A stretch of 64,000 nt of DNA, from contig OY855906.1 in NCBI GenBank assembly GCA_963693305.1, forward strand, positions 5,998,501-6,062,500. The letters are read 5' to 3'. The DNA comes from Meandrina meandrites. Lineage: Eukaryota; Cnidaria; Anthozoa; Scleractinia; Meandrinidae. Under the pieces are notes generated by a model. It was not told where the DNA came from. It made no database searches and saw nothing but the letters and a program-made list of their open reading frames with translations. Position numbers and translations under genes: made by a program. Every line of letters starts with the position of its first letter. Position 1 is the stretch's first letter. Positions 24,130 through 37,275 of this stretch are shown here, in pieces.

Positions 24130-24300
24130 CACCTTAATAAAGTGTTTGCAAAGGCATTGACCCTGCATAGGTCATGCAAATTTGTTCCAAGGGATATTAT
24201 GGTACACCTTTATAAGGCGTATTATGTACTCCCTCATTTAGAGTATGTACGATATAATCTACTTGGAATTAGTATGAGGCTTGCATTACCTTTATTTATT
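24130..24300 (+). pseudogene. Fragment of a LINE reverse-transcriptase C-terminal region
   Basis: The frame reads SCKFVPRDIMVHLYKAYYVL then PHLEYVRYNLLGIS, which resembles the conserved LYKAxVLPHLEY block near the end of jockey-type non-LTR reverse transcriptases. Only about 45 residues are recognisable and nothing else of the element is present; a decayed fragment. Confidence 0.45.
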
Positions 24301-24429
24301 TTAGAATGGATGCACAAATCTTTTGCATTTTTGGTCTGTAAATTAATTCACATCTAAGTGAAGATAACGATGAAAATTGGATTTGGATTTGGTTCATCTT
24401 TGCCTTATCTTGTCCAGGCTAGCCTAGAC

Positions 24430-25406
24430 CAGCCAATCAATCGATAATCACAAGCTTGAGCACTCAATTGTCATCGATGGCCATCGATTATCATTGGCCT
24501 GATTTATACTAGAGACGGATCATCCGTCTGGAACGAACTTGGGCAAAGAACGATAGTTCATCTGAATTCATCTGCGTATAAATATGGGCAAACAGACGGA
24601 TCATCCGTCCAGACGAACTATCTGGATAATTCGTGTTCATCAACGAATTACCAGGGATAATTCGTAGGAACGGATCATCCGTCTGTAAGAAATCACTGTT
24701 AGTTCCTATCACATAACTCATCCCGTATTTATACTAGACGGATGATCCGTCTCGACGGATGATCTGTCTGGACGGATCATCCGTCTCTAGTATAAATCGG
24801 GCCATTGACTATCTTTTGCTGTCAAGCAGATTGTTTTCGATCAATTATCTATCAATAATTTCGGCAATACAACCCGTGCTAGTTCTATTGCTAAGGCTTT
24901 TGCACGGGAAATATGTCTCAAGTTATTTTAACTACCAAAAAAAAATGCCCATTTGCCATTGAAATTGGCGAGGGATTTGTCACTCAGAAGAAGAAAGGAG
25001 ATCGTGGTAATGCGCTGAAGGTGATCAATCATGATCGCAGTCAACTGAGTCACTTCCAAAGGGAGCTAGTAGCACCACTGGCCTTTGGGTAGCCTCCTGG
25101 CACGCGGTCGTTTTTAGGAGGAGTGCAACCTGATTCCCCCTAAAAATGACTGTTTGGGAGGCTAGCCTTTGGGAAACAAAATTTTAGCATAAATTACATG
25201 TCACCATATTTCTTCTGTCAAAGTATTTCTTTTTTACCTCCCCCAAAATATGAAAGTCAATTCAATGAAAATCAACGGCAATTAAAAAACAAAAATTTTT
25301 TGGCCATCAATTAGTTATCGATTTCCGACATCAATCGATTAATAAATATCGAATGATATCTATTGCCATCGATTGTTATCGACTATCAGTTTCATCGATT
25401 GATCTT
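24430..25406. mobile_element. ATCGAT-rich inverted-repeat element, interrupted by another element
   Basis: Left end CAATCAATCGATAATCACAA and right end ATCGACTATCAGTTTCATCG then ATTGATC are inverted relatives, with several ATCGATTATC-type motifs near each end. The interior holds the separate element 24496-24803. Boundaries are approximate. Confidence 0.45.
24496..24803. mobile_element. Fold-back element built from palindromic GACGGATCATCCGTC units
   Basis: Terminal inverted repeats of about 33 bases (GGCCTGATTTATACTAGAGA onward and its complement with one mismatch), flanked by ATT on both sides (24493-24495 and 24804-24806). The interior carries about six copies or variants of the 15-base palindrome GACGGATCATCCGTC. 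Inserted inside the ATCGAT-rich element. Confidence 0.75.
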
Positions 25407-25569
25407 GCACCGAGGTAAACCCAAGCTTCCCTAATTGCACGTGCCCGGTGCCCGGTAAAATTTAGTGAAACCAAGCAGAACCAAGATGCCGAAAAGTTAA
25501 AATTCCTTCATTGACCACAAACGCGATTTCGAAAAACCGAGACAAGAGACAGACTAAAAAAAATCTTAC

Positions 25570-25643
25570 CTTAGCCGGTAAAGTGTCTCAGTTTTCAGAA
25601 TCACAGCACCAAAATGTTCATTCACCGAATCCAGAAGTTCAGC
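25570..25643 (-). other. Probable untranslated first exon of the acyltransferase gene
   Basis: The stretch ends in a strong 5' splice site (CTAAG then GTAAGAT) at 25570/25569 on the minus strand and begins about 30 bases after a TATA box. Spliced to the acceptor at 23335 it would supply the missing 5' UTR. The upstream boundary is an estimate from the TATA position. Inference from signals only. Confidence 0.45.
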
Positions 25644-25663
25644 GCGCCATTTTGCAACTTCTC

Positions 25664-25673
25664 TTATATAAAG
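25664..25673 (-). promoter_or_regulatory. TATA box, probable promoter of the acyltransferase gene
   Basis: TTTATATAAG on the minus strand, some 94 bases before a strong splice donor and pointing toward the acyltransferase gene. Predicted start of transcription about 25.64 kb. Confidence 0.4.
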
Positions 25674-26564
25674 GCTCTTTGAGTCCGCTGACTCTAACCT
25701 TGGATAACCTTGCTTAACACCTCGAAACGAGGCAGAGCGCGAGTATAAAATGCAGAAAATCACGTGAATGTCCGAGTTTTTTGTAATTATTGTTACACTA
25801 TTGTTGTTGCTGTTCTTTTCTTTGATTTTTTGGGTAAGAAGCATGTTAGTAAAAAGAAATTGGTTTATTTATGTTTGTTTGATTATTTCGAAGCGGTTTT
25901 GGAGGTTTTTAGGGCAGCACAATCGTTTCTTTACAGGAATTTTTTCAGTTTACAATCATGAATTAGCGTTTTAAATGTCCTCTGTTTGACACGGTAATTT
26001 TCTATCCAAGTTCCGAATAACGAGGCTATTCTTTCGTTAAATATACGTGCTTGTGGCTATATCTGTGACTGGACTTGACAGGATTATCAAGCGGAATCTT
26101 TTGTTCTCTTCAAACGCCCTTTCGTCAATTTTCTGGACTTTGTGCGGTTCTAAGTTCACCAGTTTCCGCTCGCGTGATCGACAATAGAAGCAAAAACCAA
26201 AACTATTTTTTTTATTCTATTAATAGAGTTCGACGTTGTAAGTCTCGATTGAACTTTGTTGTTGCAAGAGGAAACTGCGAAGAAAACATTTCTTGTAAGT
26301 TGCCCAGAGGGTCAAAAGTAACGACTTCTACAAGAATGTAAGTAATGTGTTTGAGTTTTTCCATTTGCGCTTGATGAACTGCAGTTTAAGAGTTATGGAA
26401 ATAGAATTCAAGAGCTCAACACCCTTTGAGCTTCATGTGTCATATTTATTTTGTATATCTTGTCCTATTTTTCTTGAGACATTGAGTAAACTTTACGTGC
26501 AGAATTACGCATAGCAGGAGATTTGACTCTCTGCAAGCTGGAATCATTAAAGTGTATATGACAT

Positions 26565-27325
26565 AAAAAATATTTTCTGCTTATTTGAAAGGCCTTTCGA
26601 AATACGGAAGAATGGCGTTTTTCTTTTCAAAATATCTTTTTTCGTTCAAGAGATATTGACGTTTTTGTATTATGCAAATTAGATAAGTGATGACGTCATA
26701 AGATTTGTAACGAAAAAATGGTAAAATACTGAATAAAAAATATCTCTGGAAATATTGAAGCAGTGTTCTTGAAACTTGGCATCACAAATGTGGATTACAA
26801 AAGGAACAAAATGACACTGTTAGTATTGTTGCCATAGTAACTCTTTCAGCTCCAGTCTCACTCTGTCAAAAAACCAAATATCCCCACTTGTAACTTCTAA
26901 AGTGAGACAAAGGGTCCTGCTTGGAACAGACATAGTTCCCATATTGTCTTAATTCCCATCATCGGATTGACAACGCTAGATGGTTCTTGGTTTAAGACAA
27001 AAACTGGGAATTTCAGTTTTTATTGATACAGCACCAACGGCAAAACTGTTGTCATGGCAACATCCCAAAGGGCGTCATTTTGTTTCTTTTGTGATGCACA
27101 TTTGTGGTGCTAAGTTTCAAGACCACTGCTTTAATAGTTTTAGAGATATTGTTTATTCAGTATTTTACCAGTTTAGTTGCAAATCCTATGATGTCATCAC
27201 TGACCTAATTTGCATAATAGAAAAATGTCAATATCTCTGGAACGAAAAAAGATATTTCAAAAAGAAAAACGTCATTCTACTGAATTTTGAAAGATCTTTC
27301 CAATAAGCAGGAAATATTTTTCACT
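26565..27325. mobile_element. Long inverted repeat, about 760 bases, diverged arms
   Basis: The left arm (AAAAAATATTTTCTGCTTAT, CTTTCGAAATACGGAAGAAT, GTGATGACGTCATAAGA, GCATCACAAATGTGG) pairs in reverse order with the right arm (CCACATTTGTG-like, CTATGATGTCATCAC, GAAAGATCTTTCCAATAAGC, AGGAAATATTTTTC). Pairing continues inward through TTGTTGCCATAGTAAC and GTTGTCATGGCAAC. Arms are roughly 80-85 percent alike by eye. Confidence 0.75.
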
Positions 27326-30104
27326 TTAAGCTTTACGAGCTGCCTCCTTATGGATGCTTCCTTAACATTTGTGTAATGCACGGAATAAAATGCACAAAAA
27401 AAAAGTGAGTTCAAAGTACGGAACTTGATATAGTGTACAGGTTATTGGGCAATCTATTTGCGTTGGCTCTTTCGCTGGCGTTATTTAGATTTGCTACACC
27501 GTGCTGATGAGTTCCAATAAGAACGAAACAGCTGTCCACGGTTGCAATCCCGTGCTATATCGGTTCTATTCGTGTTCGTGTCTCACAAAGCTTACTTTTT
27601 ATGTGGTGCGATCAGCCTTGCAGTATTGTTTGTCACAAAGAAAAACTTCAGACTTTAAGTTTAAGGTTTCGTTTTTAATCTATGCCTGTTCATATACCGT
27701 CTTATCGTTGGCACTAAATGTTTAGCAATTACTATACAAAGTATATCATAGTTTGGTCTCCATCAACTGAGCTGGAAAGGTGAGTAAAAAAAATGATGTT
27801 TCGGTACAGGTATGTTTTGTATTTAAACGTACTTCTTTTCTTTTCGCAGTGAAAAAGGAGAGAACCTTTTTGCAAAATTTTCAGCACTGAAAACCGGTTT
27901 GGCATTCTGATTTGGGAGATATAGGGAGGCGGGGGAGAGCGGGGAGGCACTTCACTGAAAACGCGTGCAGTAATTGTGTCAGCCATTACAGCTCGCAAAT
28001 GGCCATATACTGTAATGTAGACATGTTCCCTTCAACGTGGAAAGATCGCCTGGGTGGGGGTGCTGGAAACGCTTTAGTTTTAAGAAAACTTTTTGGCGAT
28101 TTTTCAGCTATGAGTAAATTTTGTACACATCAAATCTCAGCTATTTGTTTTTAGAAATGCTTTATTTCTCAGTTGATGGTTAAAATTGTGACCAGCTATC
28201 AGTTAGTCGACCTTATCTATACTCTATGGAAATTGCGCCTTGTGTACCATGCCAAAAGAATGTCAGCATAGCATTTTGCGGAGTAGATTAATTTGTCTTG
28301 TTTTTCGCACCGTTTGTGACAACACTGGAATGACGAATGCACTGTGCATTTCCATGTCCAACGTGAGGAATTTTTTGGAAATTTTGTTACGAGACAAATT
28401 GCACGGAACAGATCCGAAACGGGACCTTCCGTCACATTTGACCGGCTCGAGTTACCTCGCAAGTTGCATGGGCTGTAACTGACCCTATGGACTTCAGTCA
28501 CGAACGATAAGCTGACTTAGTTTATTCCTTCTTTGTCTCTCTTTCTGCCGTTGCCATTGACCATCAAGCGTTGATGTTGAAGTGTTTTTCAGAATCTCTG
28601 CCGTTTTTTAACCCCTGAAGTGGGATGAACGTAAAATCTCTTAATCCTATCCTGCCAACTTTTGCCAACTTTTGTCTACTTTGTAAACATGTCCAAATGT
28701 TCCCTTCATTTGGAGATTGTTCACCGAAAGGAACTGATGATAAGAGAACTTAACGGTCAAAGTCGCGCAACAAAGATATGAAGAAACTGCGAAGCTGAGG
28801 GAAAACTAGCATTTTCATTTTTGTTCTAGGGCGGTTCGAATCCTTTCGTTGGTGTCGGTTAAAGGACTTTGTTATGTCGCCAGGCCAGTAGCAGTTGAAG
28901 TGTACAATGATGTTACCTCCAAATCTTTTAAGGTTGCCCGCGGATAGTTTTATTGTTCTGACAGGACTGACGCGTTTTTTTATAAAGACAACATTAACCG
29001 ATTTCTTAAGCCTGACAGAAGAGTCCTGAGATAATGCGAAATCATAAAAATTGTGGCGATCAAGCAAGATTTGTTTAAGTTACAAGCGGTTTTCTGAAGC
29101 CTTCTTTTTTAATAAAACGCGGTTATTTTTAATATCCACGGTGAAATGTTTTGTAACGACTTAATAAATCCAATAAGACACTTCCTCTCTGGAACCTCTA
29201 TTTTCATTCCCCTGCTGTAAACGCTACCTCTATTGTTATTCAGGGCTAGGGGCATTGCTATGTCCTGTTATCTGTTGTGTTAAGAACCAATGAAGTATTA
29301 TTAAACTCGTTCCGAGAGGTAGTGGGCGACCCAAAAACTTCTAAGAAATCGGTTAATGCTGTCTTTTTCAAAAACTCGTTTTAAAAAGGAACCTGTCAGC
29401 CCAATAAATACCAAACCTTTACGTATTATTTTACTTAGGAAGAAAAACACCAAGGGAGGCGTGCTCGCTAATGGTTACTCCGTTATTCACTCCTTGATTC
29501 CAAAATTATGAAACAGCGCAAAAAAAAAAAAAAAATCAGAAAGAAACAATTACAATTTATTATTTGAAGATTTCTCAGAAACAAGACTGCGCGAGTAAAG
29601 TCGTGGTGCAGCCGCGTTTTGTTGGCGCGAAACTCTTGGGATAAATTGTTCTGCTGTCAGCCATTAACCAATCAGATGCGAGTATTTACGGGAGCAGTAT
29701 TATTATTTCAAACATTATTATGTTGTTTTGGGAAAGCTTGGCACTTGACTTTCATAGGTCCTCCCTCCGTGCACCCAAAATTATAAATGGGAACTACACA
29801 GAAACAAGTGGATGGCAAAGTTTGAAGCTTAGATGTGTCATCTTTGACGTTCGTAGCTCCGTTGTCCTCTCACTTGACGATAAATAAAGGAAAAACAAAG
29901 ACCGTCTAGTAGTTCACGTTGGAAACTTTTCGTCTGTTTGGTCACCAGCTAAGGCCGATTCTATTTATTCTCTTTGCTAACTCATGACGTCACCATTTTA
30001 ATGCGTGACGTCATTGGATGACCAGGCCTACAAACGACATATTACAGTAACACGTTCATAGGATATTGATCACGAGTCGCATTCTCCAAAGAGAAATCGC
30101 CAAG

Positions 30105-30410
30105 CGAAAAGGGTAGGGTTAACTTGATTTTGGTTTTTTCTTCCATAGAAAGTATTTTCCATGTCGTAAAAATACCCTAGATGAACAATTCTTTCTTTGT
30201 AGTAGGTTGCTGTATTCAGTTTGTCCCAAGCGTGGGGCATAGAAAAAAATTCGCGTTCGCCAAGGATTAATCACCAAGGGAAAAGGGTAGGGTAAACTTG
30301 GTTTTGTTCTTCTCTTCCGTAGAAACGATTTTCCATGTCGTAAACATACCCTAGATAAATAATTCTTCCTTTGTAGTAAGTAGCCGTATTCAGTTTGTCA
30401 CAAGCGTGGG
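30105..30410 (+). repeat. Tandem duplication, about 180-base period
   Basis: AAAAGGGTAGGG through TCAGTTTGTCNCAAGCGTGGG occurs at 30108-30236 and again at 30285-30410 with about ten percent differences. Confidence 0.75.
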
Positions 30411-30414
30411 AGTG

Positions 30415-30495
30415 AGTCCTCCACGCCGCAGTCGAACGCATGACCCTACGTACCAGTCGGACTCTAGCTCTCTATTCACTGAGCTACAAGAGACT
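30415..30495 (-). repeat. tRNA-like SINE head
   Basis: On the minus strand the stretch reads GTCTCTTGTAGCTCAGTGAA then TAGAGAGC and later GGGTCATGCGTTCGACTGC, i.e. A-box- and B-box-like blocks at tRNA spacing. The anticodon stem does not pair well. Confidence 0.5.
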
Positions 30496-33400
30496 CGTGG
30501 TCAGCTAGTTCATTTTCTAGATTCATAAGTGGCTTTTTTTATTGAGATTTTTTTTCTGGGGTGAAAGCTATTCGAAAGCTACGCGCTCGCTTGGCGCGAT
30601 CAGAGCCGGGAAGAATAAGCGTATCCACGCAGGTTATTCTGCCAGTAATCAAGTTGATCCGAGATGACCTGGATGCAGTTAAGCTTGGGATGTTTTCGGG
30701 CAAACAGTACAGAACCTTAGAAAGTTGTTCGAAACGAAAATTATTGGTGTCCATCAAACCTTTTGACAAGTTCGAGACTGCGTATCAAGGATTGTTCAGA
30801 TCAGATGGGAACATTTTCAGATATACCCCCTCTAAATAGGTGTACCTCTTTAAAAAAAAGTCACCTTGCAAATGATACTGAAATGAGAAACAGGATTCAG
30901 GCAAAAAGATAAACTTTGATTCTTTTGTTAAAAAAGAGAACAATGTCAGCCCCGCCTCAAGACCACATCATTTTAACGCCCACTCTCTTCTGGCCCACAC
31001 AAAAAACCAGTCTGTCATTTTCTTATTTGAGAAACCCTTCAATAGGACCACCACGTTAACACAGTAAAACCACCAAAGTCTGCGTAAGAGCGGGGTGGTC
31101 GCATTACACGGGCTCTTGAATACGGAAATTGCCAACTGAGCTTTTGTTCGGGCTTAAAGAAATTGGTTGCTCTGTTGGTCGTAAGACGAGAGGCAATTTT
31201 TTAACTGCACCAATGTATTGCTCGAAGCTAATTCTCACAGCCTATACGCAACAACAAATGACTTTCCTTTTTACAAAATGCCGGTTTGATCTACGCCGCA
31301 AACAACAATAGAGTCTATTTTTGGCCCCATTCAGCCGGTAATCCATTTGTCAATCAATCAAATGCTTGGTTGTTGACACTGATTGGTTTCTGAAATGTTA
31401 AGAGCATAATAAGTACGAAAACCAATTTTAGCCTTGTGATCGAAAACCTCATAGAGAAAATCGAAACGGGACTGAAACTCGGAATAGAGAAACATCTTCG
31501 TACCGTCGTCGTAAGCTCGTCGGCATTGTTCGTCACTTCGGGAAAACTCTTTCAGCCACCAAACCAGACACAAACAATAACACTTTGTTATTTTAATTAA
31601 CCGTATTAGCATATGACCATGTGCGTGACAACAAATTAAAAAAGCTTTGCAAAATTTGTCTCATGCAGATCACGCAGACATTACAAAATCCAAAACAACA
31701 ATAAAGCTACCCTTGAAATCCGAGGAAACTGAGCCAAAAAACAACACAGTCAGAGTCGTGTTGTTTGCCGCCAGCGTTCCACATCAATTGAGCCTGACAA
31801 AACCGTCCAATAGAGCTCATAACGCCATCTGTTTTAAGTGTAAACTCTAGCTCCACTTTGACGACTTTTGGCGTTTAACTCGGCTGACAGTCGTCAAAAA
31901 ACGAAGGAAGCGAATCACGTGTCTTACCAAACACAACTTGTTATCGCGAAAATGCAATTTATACGCGACCAATTCATGCAGGAATTAAAAGGTTGCCCGC
32001 GGCGAACTTGAAATAATTCATAACAAAAGCATTTCCAGGGACGTCTGTTTCTATGAAACAGCTGCACAAAGTCATGTCTAAAGTAAAAGTAGTGATTTCA
32101 AGCAAGGATCTGGAAGAAGAAAATGAATAAAAAGTTTAGCATATATGTTGGCGAAATCGCGTGGCAAACATTCACAGGACTGGTTTTACACTTTTGCCTG
32201 TAGGCAGCTATTGACGGGTACCAGCTAATTTTAACATCTCTGTGTCTCTACTTCCGTAGTCACTCCGCGACAAATTCTTGTTTTAGACAACTTAGAGTGA
32301 TATCACATGGCCGTACAACTTTTGGCTGATTTTTATTCAATCTGCGACAGCAAAAATTCCACTTGGGTTTGGTGATGGATTCGAGACGCGTGTTAATTAT
32401 ATTTTTTGGTTTCTCTGCGCCGAATACCCGAGGAAGGTTAGTCAAATAGCATTGTCGCATCTAATCCATATGCCAGTTGTCTTTCTCTCGGGGGAAGAAG
32501 ACAAAACAAACTTTTGACTCTTACAATTAATATGTCGCCATCTACTACACAATACGCTCGACGCAATACGTATCCCTTTTAAAAGGCACCGATAATTACG
32601 TATGTTTCGAGGGCGCCCTGTGTTAATAATTTGGCTGCATTTCGAAAAAGTAATTAAGGAGACTTTTTTGTTTGAATGCATTTCATTGCGACGGACCAAT
32701 AGCGCTGAAACAAATAAACCGTTAGAAAGCCGATATGTTAACCATTATAGCTCTCTCGGGCCATAAGGTGGTGATAGCGATGTATGTTCTGTAAATGAAA
32801 AAGAAAAAAAGAGAAATGTTCAATTTCTAGGAATGGAGGGTCCACGTTATGATAGAGAGGAAAGATACTGTTTAGGCAATTTGCCACTTTTCATGAATCA
32901 TTCAAAAGCAGGCCGTAGACAATGGATTCGTCTTTTCATGGTCACTGCCTTGTGTCTCCTAGTAGCACCTGCGTAAATTTCGGAAAACTCAAATTGAAAA
33001 GGCAAGAAAGCTCTCCTGGCGCGGTGAAAATACAGCTCACTTAGTGCCAAGCTCTGTTTGGTTTCAACACGCAATTTATGAATAGCCTTAAAAACTGGCG
33101 TGTTCTCTCGTGCTGAAAATCCTTTGTTACACTCGCTAACAAATGGACAAATAGAAAAAAGTAATTGTTCTGGAGGACAAGGGCCTAGACACAAAACAAC
33201 CTAATTCTGCGGAATGTTCTCGAACTGAAACTTTTTTGGGAAAATTATAGCCGGCAAAGTAGCTGTTAGGAAAAAATTTGCCATTTTGTTTGTTTAGCTA
33301 GAGTAAATTTGAAGTTTCGCTCGTTATTTGAGCAAATTTCGTTCAGTTGTTGTTGTAGCAACCACACGTGACAATTTCCCCCGGCTAGTTTGCAACCGAC

Positions 33401-36400
33401 AACCAATGAACGCTTCTATCGATGAAGTTCATTTGAATATCCTTAAGACAAAACACGGCTCATAGAGCAAGACGGAAAAACCACAGTGCCGAGATCTATG
33501 CTTACTAACATGTCGTTATGGGCGTTAAATCTAGATGCTATCCTGCTTGTTAAAGCGAGGAGCGGTGTCATCGTTTTCAACTCAGTGCATTCTCTTCTAA
33601 ACGAATCAAGGTAGGTCGACTACTTTGGGGGGAGGGGGAGGGAACGTCGTTATATTTACAATCAGGTTGAACAAGGAAATACGTCTTAGGAAGACCACGT
33701 TTCTGAAGCTTTCGATGAATAACAAATTAGGTATCAATTTGTGAAGATGTTTTGTGTTACCGGACTCGAGAACAACTGGACCTCCAAAACTAAAACCTCG
33801 AATGACTCAGAATCTCTTTAGATTAGGTGAAAGGGTACGATTACCATAACATTCGCCCTGTTTTTTTCGTTGTCCTAAATTTCGCCGCCTCGCCGTAACT
33901 TCCATCGGTAAAAATGCTTTAAATTACCGGTGTCTAGAAGACGCTGCATAAATTTGCTAATCGACAATAAAGAATATATTATACCTAGCCACTTTTGGTC
34001 ACTCCTTTGTTAAAGAGAAGAAATAACACCCGATAGAAACACTTGTTCAAATTCCACATCAAGCTTTTGATTGATTATCGATAAGCTGGCTTAGCTTGTA
34101 ATAACTTTTCATGTATAAAGGTTCGTTGATATGAGCGAGCTCGCTCTGACAGAATCTCGGTTAAGCAAAACTGCTCTAGCGATAATAAATCAAAAACTCA
34201 ATACTCGTAGGAGAAACAAAGTAATTAAATCACTGTCCCGCTCTTCAGTGGACGTTTGAATCTCATAATTTCCTTAAAATAACCAGCTCCGGTTTGACAT
34301 GCGACGTATTTGAATGCATGTCAATTTATTTATTCACCACAAATATCATAAAAGATCTAATGGCACGATAAGAAACCCATCTCCGTTAAGCGTTAAACAC
34401 ACACACTCGAGATATGCAGCGCCGGCCAGAAGTCTACACGACAGCTTTTGAGCTCGATCGGTGGTATGGAAATGATGGAAAGAACTATGAAATTGAATTT
34501 TATTTCTGTTCCCTTCGACACAGTGTTACACGGGTTCTGCTTCAAAGGACTTGACACTTCTCAGACAAAAAGACATAAGTTTATCTGACTGTTTGAAGTG
34601 TTGCATTATCAGAGTCCGACGTATCGCGCGCGTACCGTCCAAGACCAGTGACACATTCGACAATTTTAGTTCGATGTCGAATCTAAAACTAAATTCCATA
34701 TTTAATGGTTAACTCACGCAATATATGTGCATTTGTTTGCCTCGTCGTGTATGAAACAGTCGCCGAAATTTTCCGGCAATGAATCTGGGCTGTTTTCTGT
34801 CCCCGTTACTGAATAAATCCGTTTTGCCGTCTGCATGGTCTTCAGTGTCTTCAGTCAATACAAACTGATGAAAAAATATTTAAAAACCAATATTTGTAGT
34901 CTCCGTGTTCCCTGTGAGCAAAGTCTCCTTTTCAGAAGGTTGACAGCATTTCTAGCCTTTTTCCGGTTTGTTGTTGCTTTTCCTTGTCAAATATCTATTC
35001 TTTGCAAGTAAATATTCGTAGCGGAAAAAGTAATAACTACTACTCATTCTATGGCTACTGATATTGAAAATGATGCCACGTAAAATTACTGCCCTTTGTG
35101 TAACGAGGGCATAACGAGGAACAAGTAGACACCTCTTATCTATCAATGACAAGATGAGTTTAAATAAGTACCAACATAAAGTGCCGGTATGCTTGGCTGA
35201 ATTTTGAAGAAGTTGAAGTTCTTTTGCTTATCGTAAAATGGGTGAAGGTTTGCACAGTCTGTTAGCTCAGTGGGTAGCGAAATGCTACTCACAGACGGAA
35301 ATGTAAAGCTGAAAATTCATTTCCTGAGGGTAGCAAAAAACCTGAAACAAACTTCAGCAGGATTGTGCTTCCTGTTCTTTGCTTTTTTCTCTCTTTCCTG
35401 GCGCTATTTATGCCTATTTTTTAGAGGTTCAAAGAATATGCCTGCTCGAAAGCGCGTTAATATAGAGTCTACGGAAAATTTTCAGACTTTAACGTCGGAT
35501 CGGAATATAGGTCAGAAATCAAATTTTATGGAAATTATTTGGTATGCCATTTACAAACACCATATCATGTGATTTTAGGAACGTTTCAGTCACCACATTC
35601 AAAAAGGCGAAAACCGCCAACTGGTCTACATACATATTGGAAAATCAAACAGCCAAGTGAGCGCTTTAATAGAAATAAACTGTTAAAAGATACGGGTATT
35701 AACAGCACGAGAACAACATTTCAAAAGAAAACAAAAGCCTTTTGAAGCACGTCTGTTTTCTACGTGTAAATTATTCTTTGGTGAGAGTGTTAATCGCGCC
35801 TGTTTTTTGTGCAGCTCTGGCTTTACGCTGGTGGGGCACTTTTGCCAAATGCGGTATTGCTTAAACAAAGCTATCTGCCTTCCAGAAAAAGAAATAACAA
35901 AATCTGCTAGTATGTAAGAGAGTACACAATTACGCTTATCTATCGGCATTATCACCATTATTAATCCCCGGTTAATCGCACGAAGAAGTTATAAGTGGTA
36001 GTGCTATTTTCTTAGGGCCTATACATTTAGGAAACATTTCCCAAATTCAACAATGTTCAATGTAGTTTGAGCATATTCCAGGGTTTCTTAAAAAAAAAGA
36101 AAAAAAAAAGAAAACATAAACACAGCTTGGCACATTTAGACGCACCTTTTCATTTTTCTCATTATTTGTCTGGCTCAAAATATTTTTAAAAATCTCCAAT
36201 TGAACTGATTGTTAAAAATTTTTTGTATGTTTATTCCCCCCTTCCGCGTGCTTAATATTGTATTGACACTCAAAGGGGGGATTTGAGTTTGATCTTATTT
36301 AGATTAACTTGTTTAGACTATCGTTCGCTAACATGAGCACAGAGTACTAATCTGTAATTAACCTTAAATGAAGCTGGAAAAAATATCATGAAGTGCATTT

Positions 36401-36959
36401 TGAGGGAACTTAACTAACCAGAGAACTTGCTAAACTACCACACAGACTTTACTTACCTTTCCATCCAAAGAGAAGAATACATAGAATTCCCATCGATTCA
36501 TTCTACAGAAATTGGAGTTACTCCTATTTCTGAAGAATGTAGCGATGAGAAGTAGTTACCAACTTGCTATCTGGCGTTCCCTTTGGTTGGAGTAAAATTC
36601 ACCGTTTGTATTTTACTACAGGGACGCGGAGATGATTGGAAATGTCAGTAGGACGTTTTTGCGCTCAGAAAAACGAGATGTAATGCAGTGAGCGACTATT
36701 GATTAGTTAGCTTAGTCTTGAGTTTGAAAGTTTACGTCTCCTCACTGCTTGACTTCGATATATTTTTCTATTAGTTCTAAAAATTAACGGTTTTCCTTCT
36801 TGCCGCTTGTACAATACAATGCAATACAATAGTTTAATAGTCCATCCTCAAAAGGCTTTTCAGAACTAAGAAATACTGTCTTCCCGACAATATAATGGAA
36901 ACCTTACAGACAAGTTAGGGTCTAAAGCGTCCCACGTTGTCGAAGCTTGTCTTATTTTA

Positions 36960-37110
36960 TGAAGCAAGGAGATACATGGAGTATTGCTACTAACCCCAGA
37001 TGAAATGCTAGTCCGTCGCAGGATTTCCCCAGCATTTTGTTAGGAAGACGTAACATTTTCCTGATAGCCATTTTTATTCTCGGGTGTAGCGAGACAAATT
37101 ATCCTCCAGC
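36960..37110 (-). repeat. SINE family 2 copy, diverged
   Basis: GGAGTATTGCTACTAACCCC and AGATGAAATGCTAGTCCGTC align with the repeat at 23940-24120. It ends about 110 bases before the 3' splice site of the zinc-finger gene. Confidence 0.55.
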
Positions 37111-37245
37111 TGGTCCTCGAAAACAGAAAGTTTAGATTCAACGCACCACCCACTTCTCCCAACACTGAAATTAAAACTCGGCAAAATCAGTTTTTTGGAC
37201 TAATGTTTCGAATTTTATTTCAGGGTGTAGCTGAAAAGAGAAAGC

Positions 37246-37275
37246 ATGGACAATAGCCTAACGAAAGAGCAATGA
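37246..37275 (+). promoter_or_regulatory. Upstream ORF (9 codons) overlapping the zinc-finger start codon
   Basis: ATG at 37246 opens nine codons (MDNSLTKEQ) and stops at TGA 37273-37275. The stop shares two bases with the main start ATG at 37272, giving an ATGA stop-start overlap. The uORF lies in the same exon as the main start, downstream of a 3' splice site (ATTTCAG) at 37223. Such an arrangement usually lowers or conditions translation of the main frame by termination-reinitiation. Confidence 0.6.

Larger units (their letters stand above)
25680..37222. other. 11.5-kb intergenic region with no supported gene
   Basis: Divergent gap between the acyltransferase promoter and the zinc-finger gene. 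Open frames are short and lack splice context or family resemblance; the longest plausible one is a 92-codon frame at 30561-30839 (+) that I cannot assign. Contents recognised: long inverted repeat 26565-27325, tandem duplication 30105-30410, tRNA-like repeat 30415-30495, a SINE copy 36960-37110. Untranslated first exon(s) of the zinc-finger gene should lie somewhere here, upstream of the acceptor at 37223. Confidence 0.5.

Noticed and set aside
28217..28501. 94-codon minus-strand frame with several Cys
   Set aside because: An opposite-strand frame of similar length overlaps it and no domain, secretion signal or exon structure is visible.
30561..30839. 92-codon plus-strand frame as a possible small gene
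   Set aside because: No splice context, no recognisable domain or signal peptide, next to repeats; cannot be supported.
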